Positions 16,956-27,060 are shown, counted from the stretch's first letter. The stretch is DNA of 64,000 nt from Roseinatronobacter sp052379845 (GCA_052379845.1 JBQTCF010000003.1); one strand, 5' to 3'. Program-made: numbers and translations. The notes: generated by a model from the letters alone, not told the origin.

Positions 16956-19475
16956 CTAGCGTTGGCGCTGCGTGGGCGCCTCAAACGCGCTTAGGTCCAG
17001 AACCACGCCGCGCTTGGCGGCACTGTCGGCCACAGCTTGTAACAGGGTCTTGTTGCGTGCCATCATCCGCCGAAAGCGGGTTTCGTCCAGTTCCAGAAGT
17101 GTGGAATGGCTGATGGCGCTGACCATTGCCTTGCGGGGTTCGCGCGCCAGCATTCCGATATGGCCAAAAAACTCCCCCCGGCCCAAGCGCGCCTTCTGGC
17201 CCTTGCGTTCCACCTCTACTGCGCCAGAGGCGATGAAAAATACACAATTCGCCACCTCTCCCTTGCGGATCAGCACCGCGCCGGGTTCGACATAGCGGGT
17301 GGTCAGCGCGCGCGCCAGAATCTGGCGTTGGTCGTCGGTCATGTCCTGAAACAACGGAAAACTGCGCACAAACGCGCTTTTGTGCAGGGCGAAATCAAGG
17401 TGGGGGCGGGCCTCTACCTTGGTGCGGGCCTTGTTGGCGCGGTTGCGCAGCGTGGTGTAAAGTTCGCGGCTTATCAGTCCGTCACTGAACAGCACCTCAT
17501 ATTCGCGTTCTTCCAGTCGCAAACTGGTGCGGCGAATGAAGCGGCGTTCCATTTCCTCGGCATAGCCGGGGTATTGCAGGCGCAGCCTTTCGATGGCGTT
17601 TTCTGTTTCTTCTTCGCGGCGGCGCAACAATTCGTGCAACAGGTCCGCCACGCGGCGGCCATGAATGCGCCGGATCTTGTTGTCCAGAAACCCGTGCAAC
17701 TGCCCCAGAACAAGCCGCTGGTTCAGCAATATCTCGAAGCGGTCGGCGGTCATGGTTTCCAGCAGCCATGACCATTTCAGGCGGCTGTGCAGCCACACGG
17801 CCACCCGATACCATGCGCCATAGCCCAGTGCCATCCGCCCTGCCGCGCGGTATTCATAGCGCCCGCCCTGCCGGGTGCGTTCAATCAGGCGGTCCACATC
17901 TGTCAGCATCTGTTCCACCAGACGGGCGGAAAACAATTGCTGGCGGAAATTGTCGATGATCAGGTCGCGTTCGCGCCCCGCCAGCGCGATCAGGCCCAGC
18001 GTAATGCGGTCGCGGTCCGGGATGGCCTGCGCATTTTCCGCAAGGTCCACAGCAATATCCAGCCGCTCGGCAAATCGTTTCGCTTCGGAACGGATCACTT
18101 CCTTGGGCAGGCGGTAATCGCGGGTTGTGTCTGCCACGGCCTCGCGCACGTTCTGAAGGGCCACAGCGATGACCTGATTGGACAGCGCGGTGTCCAGTGC
18201 GGGCAACCTGTCCAGCCCCAGCCGCGCGATGACCCAGCGCAGCGTTGTCCCCTGCACCAGCAGCGTGAACAGTGTGAACCCGGTGGCCAGAATGCCCACC
18301 TCGCGCTTGATGGTTGGGGGCACCAGCGCGCTTTCGGTGACGGCCAGCGCCAGTGCCAATGTGACCGCACCCCGCAGCCCCCCCCAAAGGATGGCCACGC
18401 GATAGGGCCTGTCCACACGCGGCGACAGCTTCAGCGCCGACAGCACCGGAAGCATACCAAACAAGATGACGGCGCGCGCAAGGAACGCGGCCACGACAAT
18501 GACCCCGATCAGGAAAACATCATTGGGGCGCACATCCCCCATAAGGCGCGGAATCAGCAATGCGGCCAGAATGAAGATCAGCGCCCCCGCCCAATAGGCC
18601 AGCACGTCCCACACTTCGCGCAGGTAGTTGTAGCTGGCGGGCGTCAGGCGCCCCGGCCCCAGCAAGTTCAATGTCAGCCCCGACACGACAACCGCAATCA
18701 CCCCGGATGCGGATGCAAGCTGTTCGGCCACAACATAGGTCAGATACGGCAGCGCCACACTGATGGACACCTGCGCGCGCGGAAATGTCGGAATGACCGC
18801 CATCAACGATACGGTCACACGGGCAAAGACCCAGCCAATCCCCACCCCGCCCGCGATCAACCAAGGGAATGTGACCAGCGCTTCTTGCAAGGTGGGGTCG
18901 GGCACACCCAGCATGACAAAGGTGATGAAAAACCCGAATAGCGCAATGGCCGCCGCATCATTCAGCAGGCTTTCCCCTTCTACAATACGGGTCAGCCGCT
19001 GGGGCGCGGCAATATTGCGAAAAATGCTGACAACCGCTGACGGGTCGGTGGTGGACACAATTGCCCCGATCAGCAGACACGCCACCAGCGGCAGCGTGGT
19101 AAACGGTTTCAGCGCGTAGCCAATGACCACAGTTGCCACGACAACCGCCATCACGGCCATAACCAGAATGGGCACCCAGTCATCCAGCATGCGCCGCGCA
19201 TTGACCATCAGCGCCACCTGAAACAACAATGTGGGCAACAGGACATACAAAAACACATTTGCACGGATGGGTTGGTCCAGAAACCGCCGCACAGTCGGGT
19301 TCAGCGCCTCGCTCAGGTCGGAATTCAGCAAATACAGCGCGACCCCGCCAAGAATACCGCCGACCACAGCCAGAATCACGGTAAAAGGCAGCCGCGCCCG
19401 TTCTGACAAGGGTTCGGATATGCCAATAACGATGAAAAGCACCGCCAGTGCGGCGACAAGTGTGATAATGTCCAT
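16956..19475 (-). CDS. CPA1-family Na+/H+ antiporter with C-terminal cyclic-nucleotide-binding domain
   Basis: This 839-residue inner-membrane protein has about twelve hydrophobic segments in residues 1-420, including STTDPSAVVSIFRNI and GESLLNDAAAIALFGF. These carry the ion-binding acidic residues of NhaP/NHE exchangers, and AILWGGLRGAVTLALALAV follows. A long charged cytoplasmic region comes next. At about 690-810 there is a cNMP-binding fold (FPLFQDMTDDQRQILARAL, GAVLIRKGE, GEFFGHIGMLAREPRKAMVS with the phosphate-binding Arg). It should exchange Na+ (or K+) for protons, gated by a nucleotide or a CRP-like regulatory fold. The gene is convergent with 15972 and stands as a single unit. Confidence 0.9.
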   Translation of the reverse strand: MDIITLVAALAVLFIVIGISEPLSERARLPFTVILAVVGGILGGVALYLLNSDLSEALNPTVRRFLDQPIRANVFLYVLLPTLLFQVALMVNARRMLDDWVPILVMAVMAVVVATVVIGYALKPFTTLPLVACLLIGAIVSTTDPSAVVSIFRNIAAPQRLTRIVEGESLLNDAAAIALFGFFITFVMLGVPDPTLQEALVTFPWLIAGGVGIGWVFARVTVSLMAVIPTFPRAQVSISVALPYLTYVVAEQLASASGVIAVVVSGLTLNLLGPGRLTPASYNYLREVWDVLAYWAGALIFILAALLIPRLMGDVRPNDVFLIGVIVVAAFLARAVILFGMLPVLSALKLSPRVDRPYRVAILWGGLRGAVTLALALAVTESALVPPTIKREVGILATGFTLFTLLVQGTTLRWVIARLGLDRLPALDTALSNQVIAVALQNVREAVADTTRDYRLPKEVIRSEAKRFAERLDIAVDLAENAQAIPDRDRITLGLIALAGRERDLIIDNFRQQLFSARLVEQMLTDVDRLIERTRQGGRYEYRAAGRMALGYGAWYRVAVWLHSRLKWSWLLETMTADRFEILLNQRLVLGQLHGFLDNKIRRIHGRRVADLLHELLRRREEETENAIERLRLQYPGYAEEMERRFIRRTSLRLEEREYEVLFSDGLISRELYTTLRNRANKARTKVEARPHLDFALHKSAFVRSFPLFQDMTDDQRQILARALTTRYVEPGAVLIRKGEVANCVFFIASGAVEVERKGQKARLGRGEFFGHIGMLAREPRKAMVSAISHSTLLELDETRFRRMMARNKTLLQAVADSAAKRGVVLDLSAFEAPTQRQR

Positions 19476-19723
19476 AGTTTTTTTATAGCCGGAAAATTGC
19501 CTTAATCGAATATGTTAGCATCACTTTCGCAACATTTCCCCAACAACGCGATCTGTTTGCATCGGATCGGGGCAATCCGCATCGCGCGGCGCGTGATGGC
19601 TGCGGGTATGTGTGGACCTGTGGCGTTATTGGGGCCATCTGCGCTATGGTTGGGCATTCGCTCTTGCGCTGGCGGGCATGGGGGTCATATGGTCGGCGCG
19701 ACGCAGCAAACCGGGGGCGCAAA

Positions 19724-20599
19724 ATGGACATCAGGACAGTCGGGATTGTCGGTGCAGGCCAGATGGGCAATGGCATTGCCCATGTTTTTGCGTTGGCCGG
19801 TTTCGATGTGCTGATGAACGACATATCCGAGGATGCGCTGAACAAGGCGGTTGCGCTGATTGATGGCAATCTTGAACGGCAAGTAGCGCGCGACAAGATC
19901 AGCGCCGAAGCCAAGGCGGCGGCGATGGGGCGCATTCGCACCACCACCAAACTGCATGAACTTGGCCCGTCCGACCTGATAATCGAGGCCGCGACGGAAC
20001 GCGAAACCATCAAACAGGCTATTTTCGAGGACCTGTTGCCGCATATCCAGCCGCATACGATTCTGACATCGAACACCTCATCGATTTCCATTACCCGGCT
20101 GGCCAGCCGCACGGACCGGCCCGAAAAATTCATGGGGTTCCATTTCATGAACCCCGTGCCGGTCATGCAACTGGTGGAATTGATTCGCGGCATTGCCACG
20201 GATGAACCCACCTACAAGGCGCTGCTGGCCGTTGTGGAAAAGCTGGGCAAAACCGCCGCCAGCGCCGAGGATTTTCCAGCCTTCATCGTGAACCGTATTC
20301 TGATGCCCATGATCAATGAGGCGGTTTATACCCTGTATGAAGGCGTAGGGTCGGTCAAATCCATTGACGAGTCGCTGAAACTGGGCGCAAACCACCCGAT
20401 GGGGCCGCTGGAACTGGCGGATTTTATTGGTCTGGATACCTGTCTGGCCATCATGAATGTGTTGCATGACGGGCTGGCTGATACCAAATACCGCCCCTGT
20501 CCGCTTCTGACCAAATATGTCGAGGCCGGATGGCTGGGCCGCAAAACGCAGCGTGGCTTCTATGACTATCGGGGTGAAACGCCTGTGCCCACGCGTTAA
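19724..20599 (+). CDS. 3-hydroxybutyryl-CoA dehydrogenase
   Basis: The 291-residue protein starts MDIRTVGIVGAGQMGNGIAH with the NAD motif GxGxxG. SSISITRLA near residue 117 and the catalytic block FHFMNPVPVMQLVELI (His-Asn-Pro) near 138 follow. LGANHPMGPLELADFIGLDT is typical of the short 3-hydroxyacyl-CoA dehydrogenases. It oxidises (S)-3-hydroxybutyryl-CoA to acetoacetyl-CoA in butyrate/PHB or fatty-acid metabolism. In relatives this gene often follows etfBA; here no etf genes precede it. The ATG at 19724 is fixed by the family N-terminus. Confidence 0.93.
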   Translation: MDIRTVGIVGAGQMGNGIAHVFALAGFDVLMNDISEDALNKAVALIDGNLERQVARDKISAEAKAAAMGRIRTTTKLHELGPSDLIIEAATERETIKQAIFEDLLPHIQPHTILTSNTSSISITRLASRTDRPEKFMGFHFMNPVPVMQLVELIRGIATDEPTYKALLAVVEKLGKTAASAEDFPAFIVNRILMPMINEAVYTLYEGVGSVKSIDESLKLGANHPMGPLELADFIGLDTCLAIMNVLHDGLADTKYRPCPLLTKYVEAGWLGRKTQRGFYDYRGETPVPTR

Positions 20600-20689
20600 G
20601 CGGGGGCGCAACGCCCGGCTTGCTTGACATGGAACAAGGCAAACCCTTCGGAATTTGGTATCCTGCCAAATCACGAGGAGGGTTTGGCC

Positions 20690-20965
20690 ATGATAAACGA
20701 AAACGACATTCTGGATATGACATGCCTGACGCGCGCACAGATCGCCGCGATTGCCGAGCATGAGCATATTACCCCGGTCAGTGCTGCCGAACTGGGGGAA
20801 TACATGATGCACATTCACCACGGCCCGCAGCGCGTGCAACGCATGATATGCGATGACATTGTGCAGGCGCTGCATGCTGATGACCTGCCCACGGCGCGCG
20901 GGCTTTACACTGCGCTGAAGCAGTTTCTTGCGGACCATCCCGAAGCGTTGCGCGGCAACAGCTGA
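20690..20965 (+). CDS. Conserved hypothetical protein, 91 residues
   Basis: I do not recognise a named family. The product begins MINENDILDMTCLTRAQIAA and is acidic and helical, with three predicted helices and HEHITP and HIHHGPQ His-rich turns. There is no signal peptide or membrane segment. The start is well set by the ribosome-binding site GAGGAGGG eight bases upstream. It follows the 3-hydroxybutyryl-CoA dehydrogenase gene by 90 nt on the same strand, and its stop is 5 bp from the convergent glycosyltransferase gene. Codon use matches its neighbours, so it is very probably expressed; function unknown. Confidence 0.75.
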   Translation: MINENDILDMTCLTRAQIAAIAEHEHITPVSAAELGEYMMHIHHGPQRVQRMICDDIVQALHADDLPTARGLYTALKQFLADHPEALRGNS

Positions 20966-20970
20966 CCCCG

Positions 20971-22164
20971 TCAGGCAAACTTGCCAAACAGCGCTTTCAA
21001 CGCCGCTGCGCTGCGGCTGATGTCATGCGCCTTTTCGACCCGCACGCGCCCTTGGGCGCCCATTCTCGCCAGATCCTCTGGCGGGGTGTCCATACAGGCG
21101 CGCATTGCGCCCGCAAGCGCGGTCACATCGCCCGCAGGAACCAGCCAGCCGGTCTGGTCATCCACCAATTCCGGTATACCCGCAATATAGGTCGAAATGA
21201 CAGGCCGCCCCAGCGCATGCGCTTCCATGATGACAATTGGCAGCCCTTCGGCAAAACTGGGCAGCAGCAACGCGCGCGCCCCCGCCAGCGCGTCCTTGAC
21301 CGCCGCATTGTCGGCCCAGCCGCGCAAGTCCACATGCGCGTCAAGCCCGTGGCGGGCAATCGCTGTGGCAATGGCGGGGCGGGTGTCCCCGTCCCCGATC
21401 AGGACAAGGCGCGCATGGGGGTGGGTTTGGTGCAGCTGCGCCAGCGCGGCCACAATCAATTCCTGCGCCTTTTGCACGCACAGACGCCCGACACAGACAA
21501 AGGGCGCATCAGCGGCAGGGGCGGGCGCGGGGCGCAGGTCGGCCACATCCACCCCGCAGCGCACGACATGCAGCTTTGGCCAGATATCCATGCCATAGGC
21601 CAGTGCCAGTTGAACGCGCGCGAATTCCGTGATGGCCACAGCAAAACGCGCATGATGAAGCTTCATGCCAAGCGAGGCGGCCGCGGGGTTCACAAATTCG
21701 TCCGGGCCATGCGCCGTAAAGGAATAGCCCGGCCCGCCCATGCGCGCGCAGAGTAATGCAACCGCGGCGGTGTTCGTTGAAAAATGCGCATGCACATGCG
21801 AACACCCCGCCGCCAGCCGTTTCAGATGCACCGCTTCCAGCAAATAGGCCACATGGCGCACCAGCGTGTGACGGCCCGCATTGCGGTGCAACTGCCATGC
21901 TGTTTTTGCTGCGCGCAACACACCGCGCGGGTTGAAAAACGCCTCTTGCAGGGTCATGCGCGCCAGCCGCACCCCGCCGGGCGCCAGCAAATAGGTTGTG
22001 CGGGTCTGTTCCTGCCGGTCCGCGGGGTCAACCAACGGTTGGTCCCACGCACGGATGGCAAACCGCCTGACGCGCACGCCTTGCGCTTCCAGCGCCGCAA
22101 TCTCGCGCCGGATAAACGTCCCCGAGGTGACGGGGTAAGTATTCATAAGATAGGCAATCTGCAT
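20971..22164 (-). CDS. GT4-family glycosyltransferase
   Basis: A 397-residue GT-B glycosyltransferase. The acceptor domain begins MQIAYLMNTYPVTSGTFIRR and contains VHAHFSTNTAAVALLCAR. The donor domain holds FVCVGRLCVQKAQELIVAAL near residue 220, RGWADNAAVKDALAGARALL near 290 and the GT4 signature PSFAEGLPIVIMEAHALGRP (E-x7-E). Such enzymes build exopolysaccharide or surface glycans from nucleotide sugars. It is divergent from the giant surface-protein gene at 22488, so a role in surface glycan or in modifying that protein is possible, but there is no direct evidence. Confidence 0.9.
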   Translation of the reverse strand: MQIAYLMNTYPVTSGTFIRREIAALEAQGVRVRRFAIRAWDQPLVDPADRQEQTRTTYLLAPGGVRLARMTLQEAFFNPRGVLRAAKTAWQLHRNAGRHTLVRHVAYLLEAVHLKRLAAGCSHVHAHFSTNTAAVALLCARMGGPGYSFTAHGPDEFVNPAAASLGMKLHHARFAVAITEFARVQLALAYGMDIWPKLHVVRCGVDVADLRPAPAPAADAPFVCVGRLCVQKAQELIVAALAQLHQTHPHARLVLIGDGDTRPAIATAIARHGLDAHVDLRGWADNAAVKDALAGARALLLPSFAEGLPIVIMEAHALGRPVISTYIAGIPELVDDQTGWLVPAGDVTALAGAMRACMDTPPEDLARMGAQGRVRVEKAHDISRSAAALKALFGKFA

Positions 22165-22487
22165 CCGCCCGCCCCGCTGTCCTGTCAGTCACGCCGCACG
22201 CCAGACTATCTGTGTGCTGGAATGAAAGTTCAAGCGTAATCAATTTGTTGGTTTTTCAAGCCGGTACGGATGGGCGCGGGTGGGAAAAGCTGACGCGCCC
22301 TGCCTGCCGTCGCGCGGGCTGTGTCGGGGCCGCGCTGGCCCTTCGCAGTCGGGGAGGGGGCGTTACATGCTGGTTCACTACAACACAGTTAATAAATTAG
22401 TGACGATGCCCTCTTCCCACGTCTCGAAAGTTGTGTAAATGTCCCCAAAGGAATTAGAAATTAGCCATTTGATTGACGAGGTTTACG
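22165..22487. other. Intergenic promoter region between glycosyltransferase and giant surface-protein gene
   Basis: This 323-bp stretch has no credible gene. The last 120 bp before 22488 are clearly richer in A and T (for example AACACAGTTAATAAATTAG and AATTAGAAATTAGCC) than the surrounding coding DNA, fitting a promoter and leader for the large gene. I saw no strong inverted repeat or terminator in it. Confidence 0.5.
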
Positions 22488-25400
22488 ATGACCAAACACG
22501 TCCCGTATCTGGAAAATGCTACAGAAACCGACGCGAACCCTGCCGGAGTGCTTGCATCAGATGCGGCTGAACGGCGCAATTACATTCAGAACTGGATTGC
22601 GAAGAACCAACGCCGTGTGGCGGCGGGTCTGGGAAGCGCCGTTTTCGTGTTGCCACTGCTGGCGCAGGCACAAACCGCCGAGGGGATGGTAAATGCACTG
22701 GACATTTCCGGTGTCAGCTCCGCCCAGGTGGCGGCGGATGGCAGCGCGCAACTGACATTGACGAATGGTCAGATCGTTCAGGTAAACGCCTCTGTTGTGC
22801 AGGTTGCGGCGGATGGGACCATCCTTGTCACCTCGGCGGCGGCGCAGGTTGTGGCCGAAGTTGCGGCATCGGCCTTGGCGGCGGGTGCCGGTGCGGGCGG
22901 GGTTCTGGGCGGATTGGGCGGCGCGGGCGCTGCTGCGGCCGGTGTGGGCGTTGCGGCGGCGGCTGCGGCGGCGTCCGGCGGTGGCAGTGATGCGGTCGCA
23001 GCCCCCCCCCCGCTGCCGATTGTCAACCTTGGCGGTGTTTCCGGGTCAAGCCCCCAAAGCTTTGACCAGATATTCGGCGCAGTCCCTGAATTGCAGGCCG
23101 GCGACCGCGTGTTCATCCAGTTTGGCGATGAACCCGAACGCGAAGTGACCGTCAACGAAGATGGCGAAATCACTTTCCCCAATGACCTAGACCTAAGCAA
23201 TGTGCAGGGCCCCCAATCTGTCAGTTTCCGCGTGGAACGGACAACCACCGTCATTGGCGAAGATGATGAGGGCAACCCCACCAGCACGGATGTTGTGGAA
23301 ACTGTCGCGTCGGGCGGCGCAACGGTGAATGTGGATACAATCCCGCCGGTCATCGCAATCACCGCCGTGGCGGGCGGTGACAACACGCTGAACGCGGACG
23401 AACAGACATCGGGTTTGGTTGTGACCGGCACAACCGACGCCGAAAACGGGCAGGTTGTGACCATCAATGTGCTGGACGGCCTTGATAATGTTGTGGCCAC
23501 GGGCACCGGCGTTGTCACTGGTGGGGAATGGAGTGTGCTGATTGCAGCTGGCGATCTGGCCGACAATACGGAATATTCCGTGCGTGCCACAGTGTCCGAC
23601 GCGGCTGGCAATGTTGTCGACACGCCTGCAACCCAAGGGTTTACCACGGATTTTACGGCAGATATCAGCATTAATGCCATAGGTGACCTGTCCACCGCCG
23701 ACAGCTTCTTTGACCTGACCATCACCGGCGGCAGCACCGGCATAGAAGAAGGCCAGAACGTCACGCTTAGCTTTGCGGGCGTGGATTACAGCGCAGGTGC
23801 TATTGACAGCGCAGGCAACTGGTCGGTGACGATCGGGCAATCGGTTCTGGCCGGTTTGCGCGATGCGGGCGTGGACAGTATTGCAGTTTCCGCCACCGCA
23901 GGCGATGCGGCCGGAAATACCGGAACCGCAACGGCCAGTGTTGCGGCCACATTTACCCCACCTGCCCTGACCATCGACACCCCCGCCGATGATCTGACAC
24001 TCAACGGCACAACCGCAGCCAATGATCTGGACATTGTGGGTGCAACGGTGCCGGGTGCGACCGTGACCGTCAGCATCAACGGAACCGCGTTTCCGTCTGT
24101 GACCGCTGATTCCGGCGGCGCATGGACTGTTACTGTGCTGTCCGCTGATCTGCCCGCCGACGGGGCCTATACCATCACCGCCAGCGCCACGCTGAATGCG
24201 CTGGAGGTTGCGCCTGATGCGACTGTGGGCTTGGCCATCGACACAATCGCGCCGTCGATCACCATCAACGCAGTTTCCGCCGACAACGTTCTGAACGCGC
24301 TGGAGCAGGGCGAAGACCTTGTTATTTCCGGCACGGCCTCGGGCGCCGAGGATGACCAGCAGGTCAGCGTCATCTTCAACGGCACCACCTATACGGATGA
24401 TGTGGCAGGCGGCGCGTGGTCCGTGACTGTGCCTGCCGCTGATCTGGTCGGTTTGGCAGATGGCGCAAGCCTGCCAATCACTGCAGATGTGACCGATGCC
24501 GCAGGCAACGCGGCCACGCAGGCCACCGCAACGCTTGCCACTGATTTCACAGCGGAAATCACCATCAACCCGGTGACGATTGAAACTGTGAATACCTTTA
24601 CCGGGCTAACCGTCACGGGCACCACCACCGGCGTGGAAGAAAACCGCGAGGTGACGCTTACATTTGACGGCGCGCCCTATACCGGAACAGTTGCCGCTGA
24701 TGGCAGTTGGTCTGTGCTGGTTCCAAGTGCTGTGATTGACGCGCTGGACGACCAGACAGAGGTGACGATTTCCGCAGCTGTGTCTGACAGTGCCGGCAAC
24801 AGCGACGAAACCGCCCCCATCACCAGCACCACGGATTTTTCGCAACCCGCGCTGGCCATTACTGCGCCCGCAGATGGCAGTTTCATCAATGCGCAGGATG
24901 TGGCCGACATGACCGACCTTACCGTGTCGGGTGTTGCGGTGCCGGGTAATCCTGTCACGGTCACGTTTCCGGGCATTGCGCCGGTCAGCGTGACGGCGGA
25001 CAATGATACAGGGGTTTGGAGCACAACATTCCTTGCTGCAGACCTGCCCAGTGTTGACGCCGCCTATACCATTTCCGCCGAAAGTGACATTGGCGGAACC
25101 TCGGTGACCCGAGAGATTGAGGTGACGCGCGACACAGACGCCCCTGCGCTGACGGTCACAACAGCCGTCACCGAAGACGGGTTGGTTGTGTCCGGCACCA
25201 CATCGGGCGATGTTGATGAAGTGGTCGTCACAATCGGTGGCGAAACCTTCACTGCGCCTGCGTCGGGTGGGGCATGGACAACCACCGTTGCAACGGACGA
25301 TCTGCCTGTGGCGGCGGCGGGCAGCGCGGTGACTGTGGGCGCAAGCGCCCAAGACCGCGCCGGAAATGAAACCACGGGTTCGGTCAGTGTGACTGCGCCA

Positions 25401-27029
25401 ACTGTCACCATTGTTGCGCCTGCAGCGGGTTTTGTGCTTGGGCTTGATGAATTCGACAACGGGTTCACCATTTCAGGCACCACCACAGACGTGGCCGAAG
25501 GCGCGAGTGTCACAATCACCAGCGGGGATGACCCCGCAACCTTCAGTGTGACTGCGCAAGTTCAGGCAGATGGCAGCTGGACAACCACTGTCCCTGCCGC
25601 CGCTGTCCAAGGCGCCGAGGATCAGGCCAGCTTCACCCTGACCGCATCTGCGCCCGGCAACAGCTACCCGGCCATGGCAACTGCCGATCTTGGGGTCAGC
25701 ACGAACATTCCCCCCCAGATCACGGTCAACCCGGTGGGCGAGGATGGCGCGCTGATCATCGATGATCTGGGCGCCACGCTAGAGTTGTCGGGGACGACGC
25801 GCGGCGTGCAGGCAGGGCAGGAAGTCAGCATCGCCTCGGGTGGGACGGAACTGGGCACGGCCACCGTTGCGGCGGATGGCACATGGACCACGACAATCAC
25901 CACGCCAACACTGGTCGCAGAACAGGTTTTGACGGCGGATTTCACTGTTTCCAATGCATCTGGCCGAAGCGTGCAGGAAACCTTTTCCGCCGTGGGCTAT
26001 CAGGCGGGCGCGATATTCGTGCTGGACGGGGCGCGGGGCGCAGGCACCGTTGCATTCGACGTGCTTGTGGACATGGATGCGGTCAGTGGTTCGGTGCTCA
26101 ACACTGTGGAATTCACCGTCAGTTTTGACCCGGCCCTTGCCAATCTGGACCTTGACGGGTTCGTGATCCCATCTGCGCTGACAACCGACACATTCCAGAC
26201 CAACCGCTTCAACATCTCGCAACTTGGTCTGGCCGATATGGATGATGGGGTGTTTTCCTTCGCGGGCGGGTCGTTGCGCGGCTTCAACAATCTGGAGGAT
26301 GAAGCCCTTATCAGCTTCCGCCTGATGGATGTTGACTTCGCGGATGTCCTTGTCATCCGGGTTTCGGGTGATGACAGCGCGCTTTTCGTTGAAACCGCGG
26401 ATGAGCTGACCTTCTCCGGGCAGCCCGAGCCGGTGTATACCACCACAAACCTTGGCCCATCGGTCGCCATCATCGGGACGGCCAACAACGACACACTTGT
26501 CGCCCAGAATATTGACACCATTCTGCGCGGGCGTGGCGGTGATGACCAGATCGATATGTCCGCCGCCGGTGTGAATATTGTCTTGTTCGAAGGAAGTTCC
26601 GTTGCCAACGGGTTTGACACCATCACCGGTTTCACATTGGGCGGTGCGCTGGCGGATCGTTTCTCAATCGCGTTTGAAACATTCGATCAGGATGTGCTGC
26701 GCGGCGAAGGCAATGAATTCCAGCTTATCGCAAGCGGGGCCGTGGGCGCAGATGTGGGGCTTTTGGTCTTCACCACGGCTGTGGCTGATTTCGACAATGC
26801 CACAATCGAAACCGCATTGTCGGGCCTGACGGGGTTGAACGCGGGCGATGACATGTATCTGCTGATCGGGGATGGCACCGATGCCGTGCTCACGGCCATC
26901 AGCTTCGACGGGACCGATATCAGCGTTTCCACCGGGTCTGGCACGGCCTATGCGCAATTCACTGCAATCGGCGATCTGTCAGGTTTTTCGGCGGCCAATA
27001 TTCTGGGCTTCGAACAGCATCTGGTCTGA
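22488..27029 (+). CDS. Giant surface protein: Ig-like repeats, cohesin-like domain, RTX-like C-terminus
   Basis: The 1513-residue protein has an N-terminal region of about 200 residues with a hydrophobic stretch (residues 45-60, GSAVFVLPLLAQAQ) and an Ala/Gly-rich segment ending in GGGSDAVAAPPPLP. About nine Ig-like repeats of 90-100 residues follow (starting near residues 283, 387, 490, 584, 685, 785, 881, 970 and 1073), each with SGTT-type and VTD-x-AGN strands. Residues about 1170-1310 look like a cohesin fold: VEFTVSFDPALANLDLDGF resembles the cohesin core strand, followed by a GGS turn and ALISFRLMD. GTANNDTL and GRGGDDQIDM near 1327-1360 are RTX-like calcium motifs. The C-terminus NILGFEQHLV fits a type I secretion target. 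The ATG at 22488 has AGG six bases upstream. The gene precedes sapC and a complete T1SS. The cohesin call is my inference from pattern. Confidence 0.8.
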   Translation: MTKHVPYLENATETDANPAGVLASDAAERRNYIQNWIAKNQRRVAAGLGSAVFVLPLLAQAQTAEGMVNALDISGVSSAQVAADGSAQLTLTNGQIVQVNASVVQVAADGTILVTSAAAQVVAEVAASALAAGAGAGGVLGGLGGAGAAAAGVGVAAAAAAASGGGSDAVAAPPPLPIVNLGGVSGSSPQSFDQIFGAVPELQAGDRVFIQFGDEPEREVTVNEDGEITFPNDLDLSNVQGPQSVSFRVERTTTVIGEDDEGNPTSTDVVETVASGGATVNVDTIPPVIAITAVAGGDNTLNADEQTSGLVVTGTTDAENGQVVTINVLDGLDNVVATGTGVVTGGEWSVLIAAGDLADNTEYSVRATVSDAAGNVVDTPATQGFTTDFTADISINAIGDLSTADSFFDLTITGGSTGIEEGQNVTLSFAGVDYSAGAIDSAGNWSVTIGQSVLAGLRDAGVDSIAVSATAGDAAGNTGTATASVAATFTPPALTIDTPADDLTLNGTTAANDLDIVGATVPGATVTVSINGTAFPSVTADSGGAWTVTVLSADLPADGAYTITASATLNALEVAPDATVGLAIDTIAPSITINAVSADNVLNALEQGEDLVISGTASGAEDDQQVSVIFNGTTYTDDVAGGAWSVTVPAADLVGLADGASLPITADVTDAAGNAATQATATLATDFTAEITINPVTIETVNTFTGLTVTGTTTGVEENREVTLTFDGAPYTGTVAADGSWSVLVPSAVIDALDDQTEVTISAAVSDSAGNSDETAPITSTTDFSQPALAITAPADGSFINAQDVADMTDLTVSGVAVPGNPVTVTFPGIAPVSVTADNDTGVWSTTFLAADLPSVDAAYTISAESDIGGTSVTREIEVTRDTDAPALTVTTAVTEDGLVVSGTTSGDVDEVVVTIGGETFTAPASGGAWTTTVATDDLPVAAAGSAVTVGASAQDRAGNETTGSVSVTAPTVTIVAPAAGFVLGLDEFDNGFTISGTTTDVAEGASVTITSGDDPATFSVTAQVQADGSWTTTVPAAAVQGAEDQASFTLTASAPGNSYPAMATADLGVSTNIPPQITVNPVGEDGALIIDDLGATLELSGTTRGVQAGQEVSIASGGTELGTATVAADGTWTTTITTPTLVAEQVLTADFTVSNASGRSVQETFSAVGYQAGAIFVLDGARGAGTVAFDVLVDMDAVSGSVLNTVEFTVSFDPALANLDLDGFVIPSALTTDTFQTNRFNISQLGLADMDDGVFSFAGGSLRGFNNLEDEALISFRLMDVDFADVLVIRVSGDDSALFVETADELTFSGQPEPVYTTTNLGPSVAIIGTANNDTLVAQNIDTILRGRGGDDQIDMSAAGVNIVLFEGSSVANGFDTITGFTLGGALADRFSIAFETFDQDVLRGEGNEFQLIASGAVGADVGLLVFTTAVADFDNATIETALSGLTGLNAGDDMYLLIGDGTDAVLTAISFDGTDISVSTGSGTAYAQFTAIGDLSGFSAANILGFEQHLV

Positions 27030-27060
27030 TGCAAGGCGCAAACTTTCCAATGGTCCCGGT

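Noticed and set aside
17787..18941. 384-codon open frame on the plus strand opposite the antiporter gene
   Set aside because: It lies fully inside the Na+/H+ antiporter gene, with low-complexity Gln/His/Arg composition and no start signals.
19612..19863. Small membrane-like frame starting GTG (MDLWRYWGHLRYGWAF...) before the 3-hydroxybutyryl-CoA dehydrogenase gene
   Set aside because: The first 30 residues look like a plausible membrane segment, but the frame runs far into the dehydrogenase gene with no stop and no clear ribosome-binding site. I could not support it as a gene.
22488..27029. Giant protein considered as a pore-forming RTX toxin
   Set aside because: There is no acyltransferase partner gene, no hydrophobic pore domain and only a short RTX-like stretch. 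Ig-like repeats point to an adhesin or scaffold.
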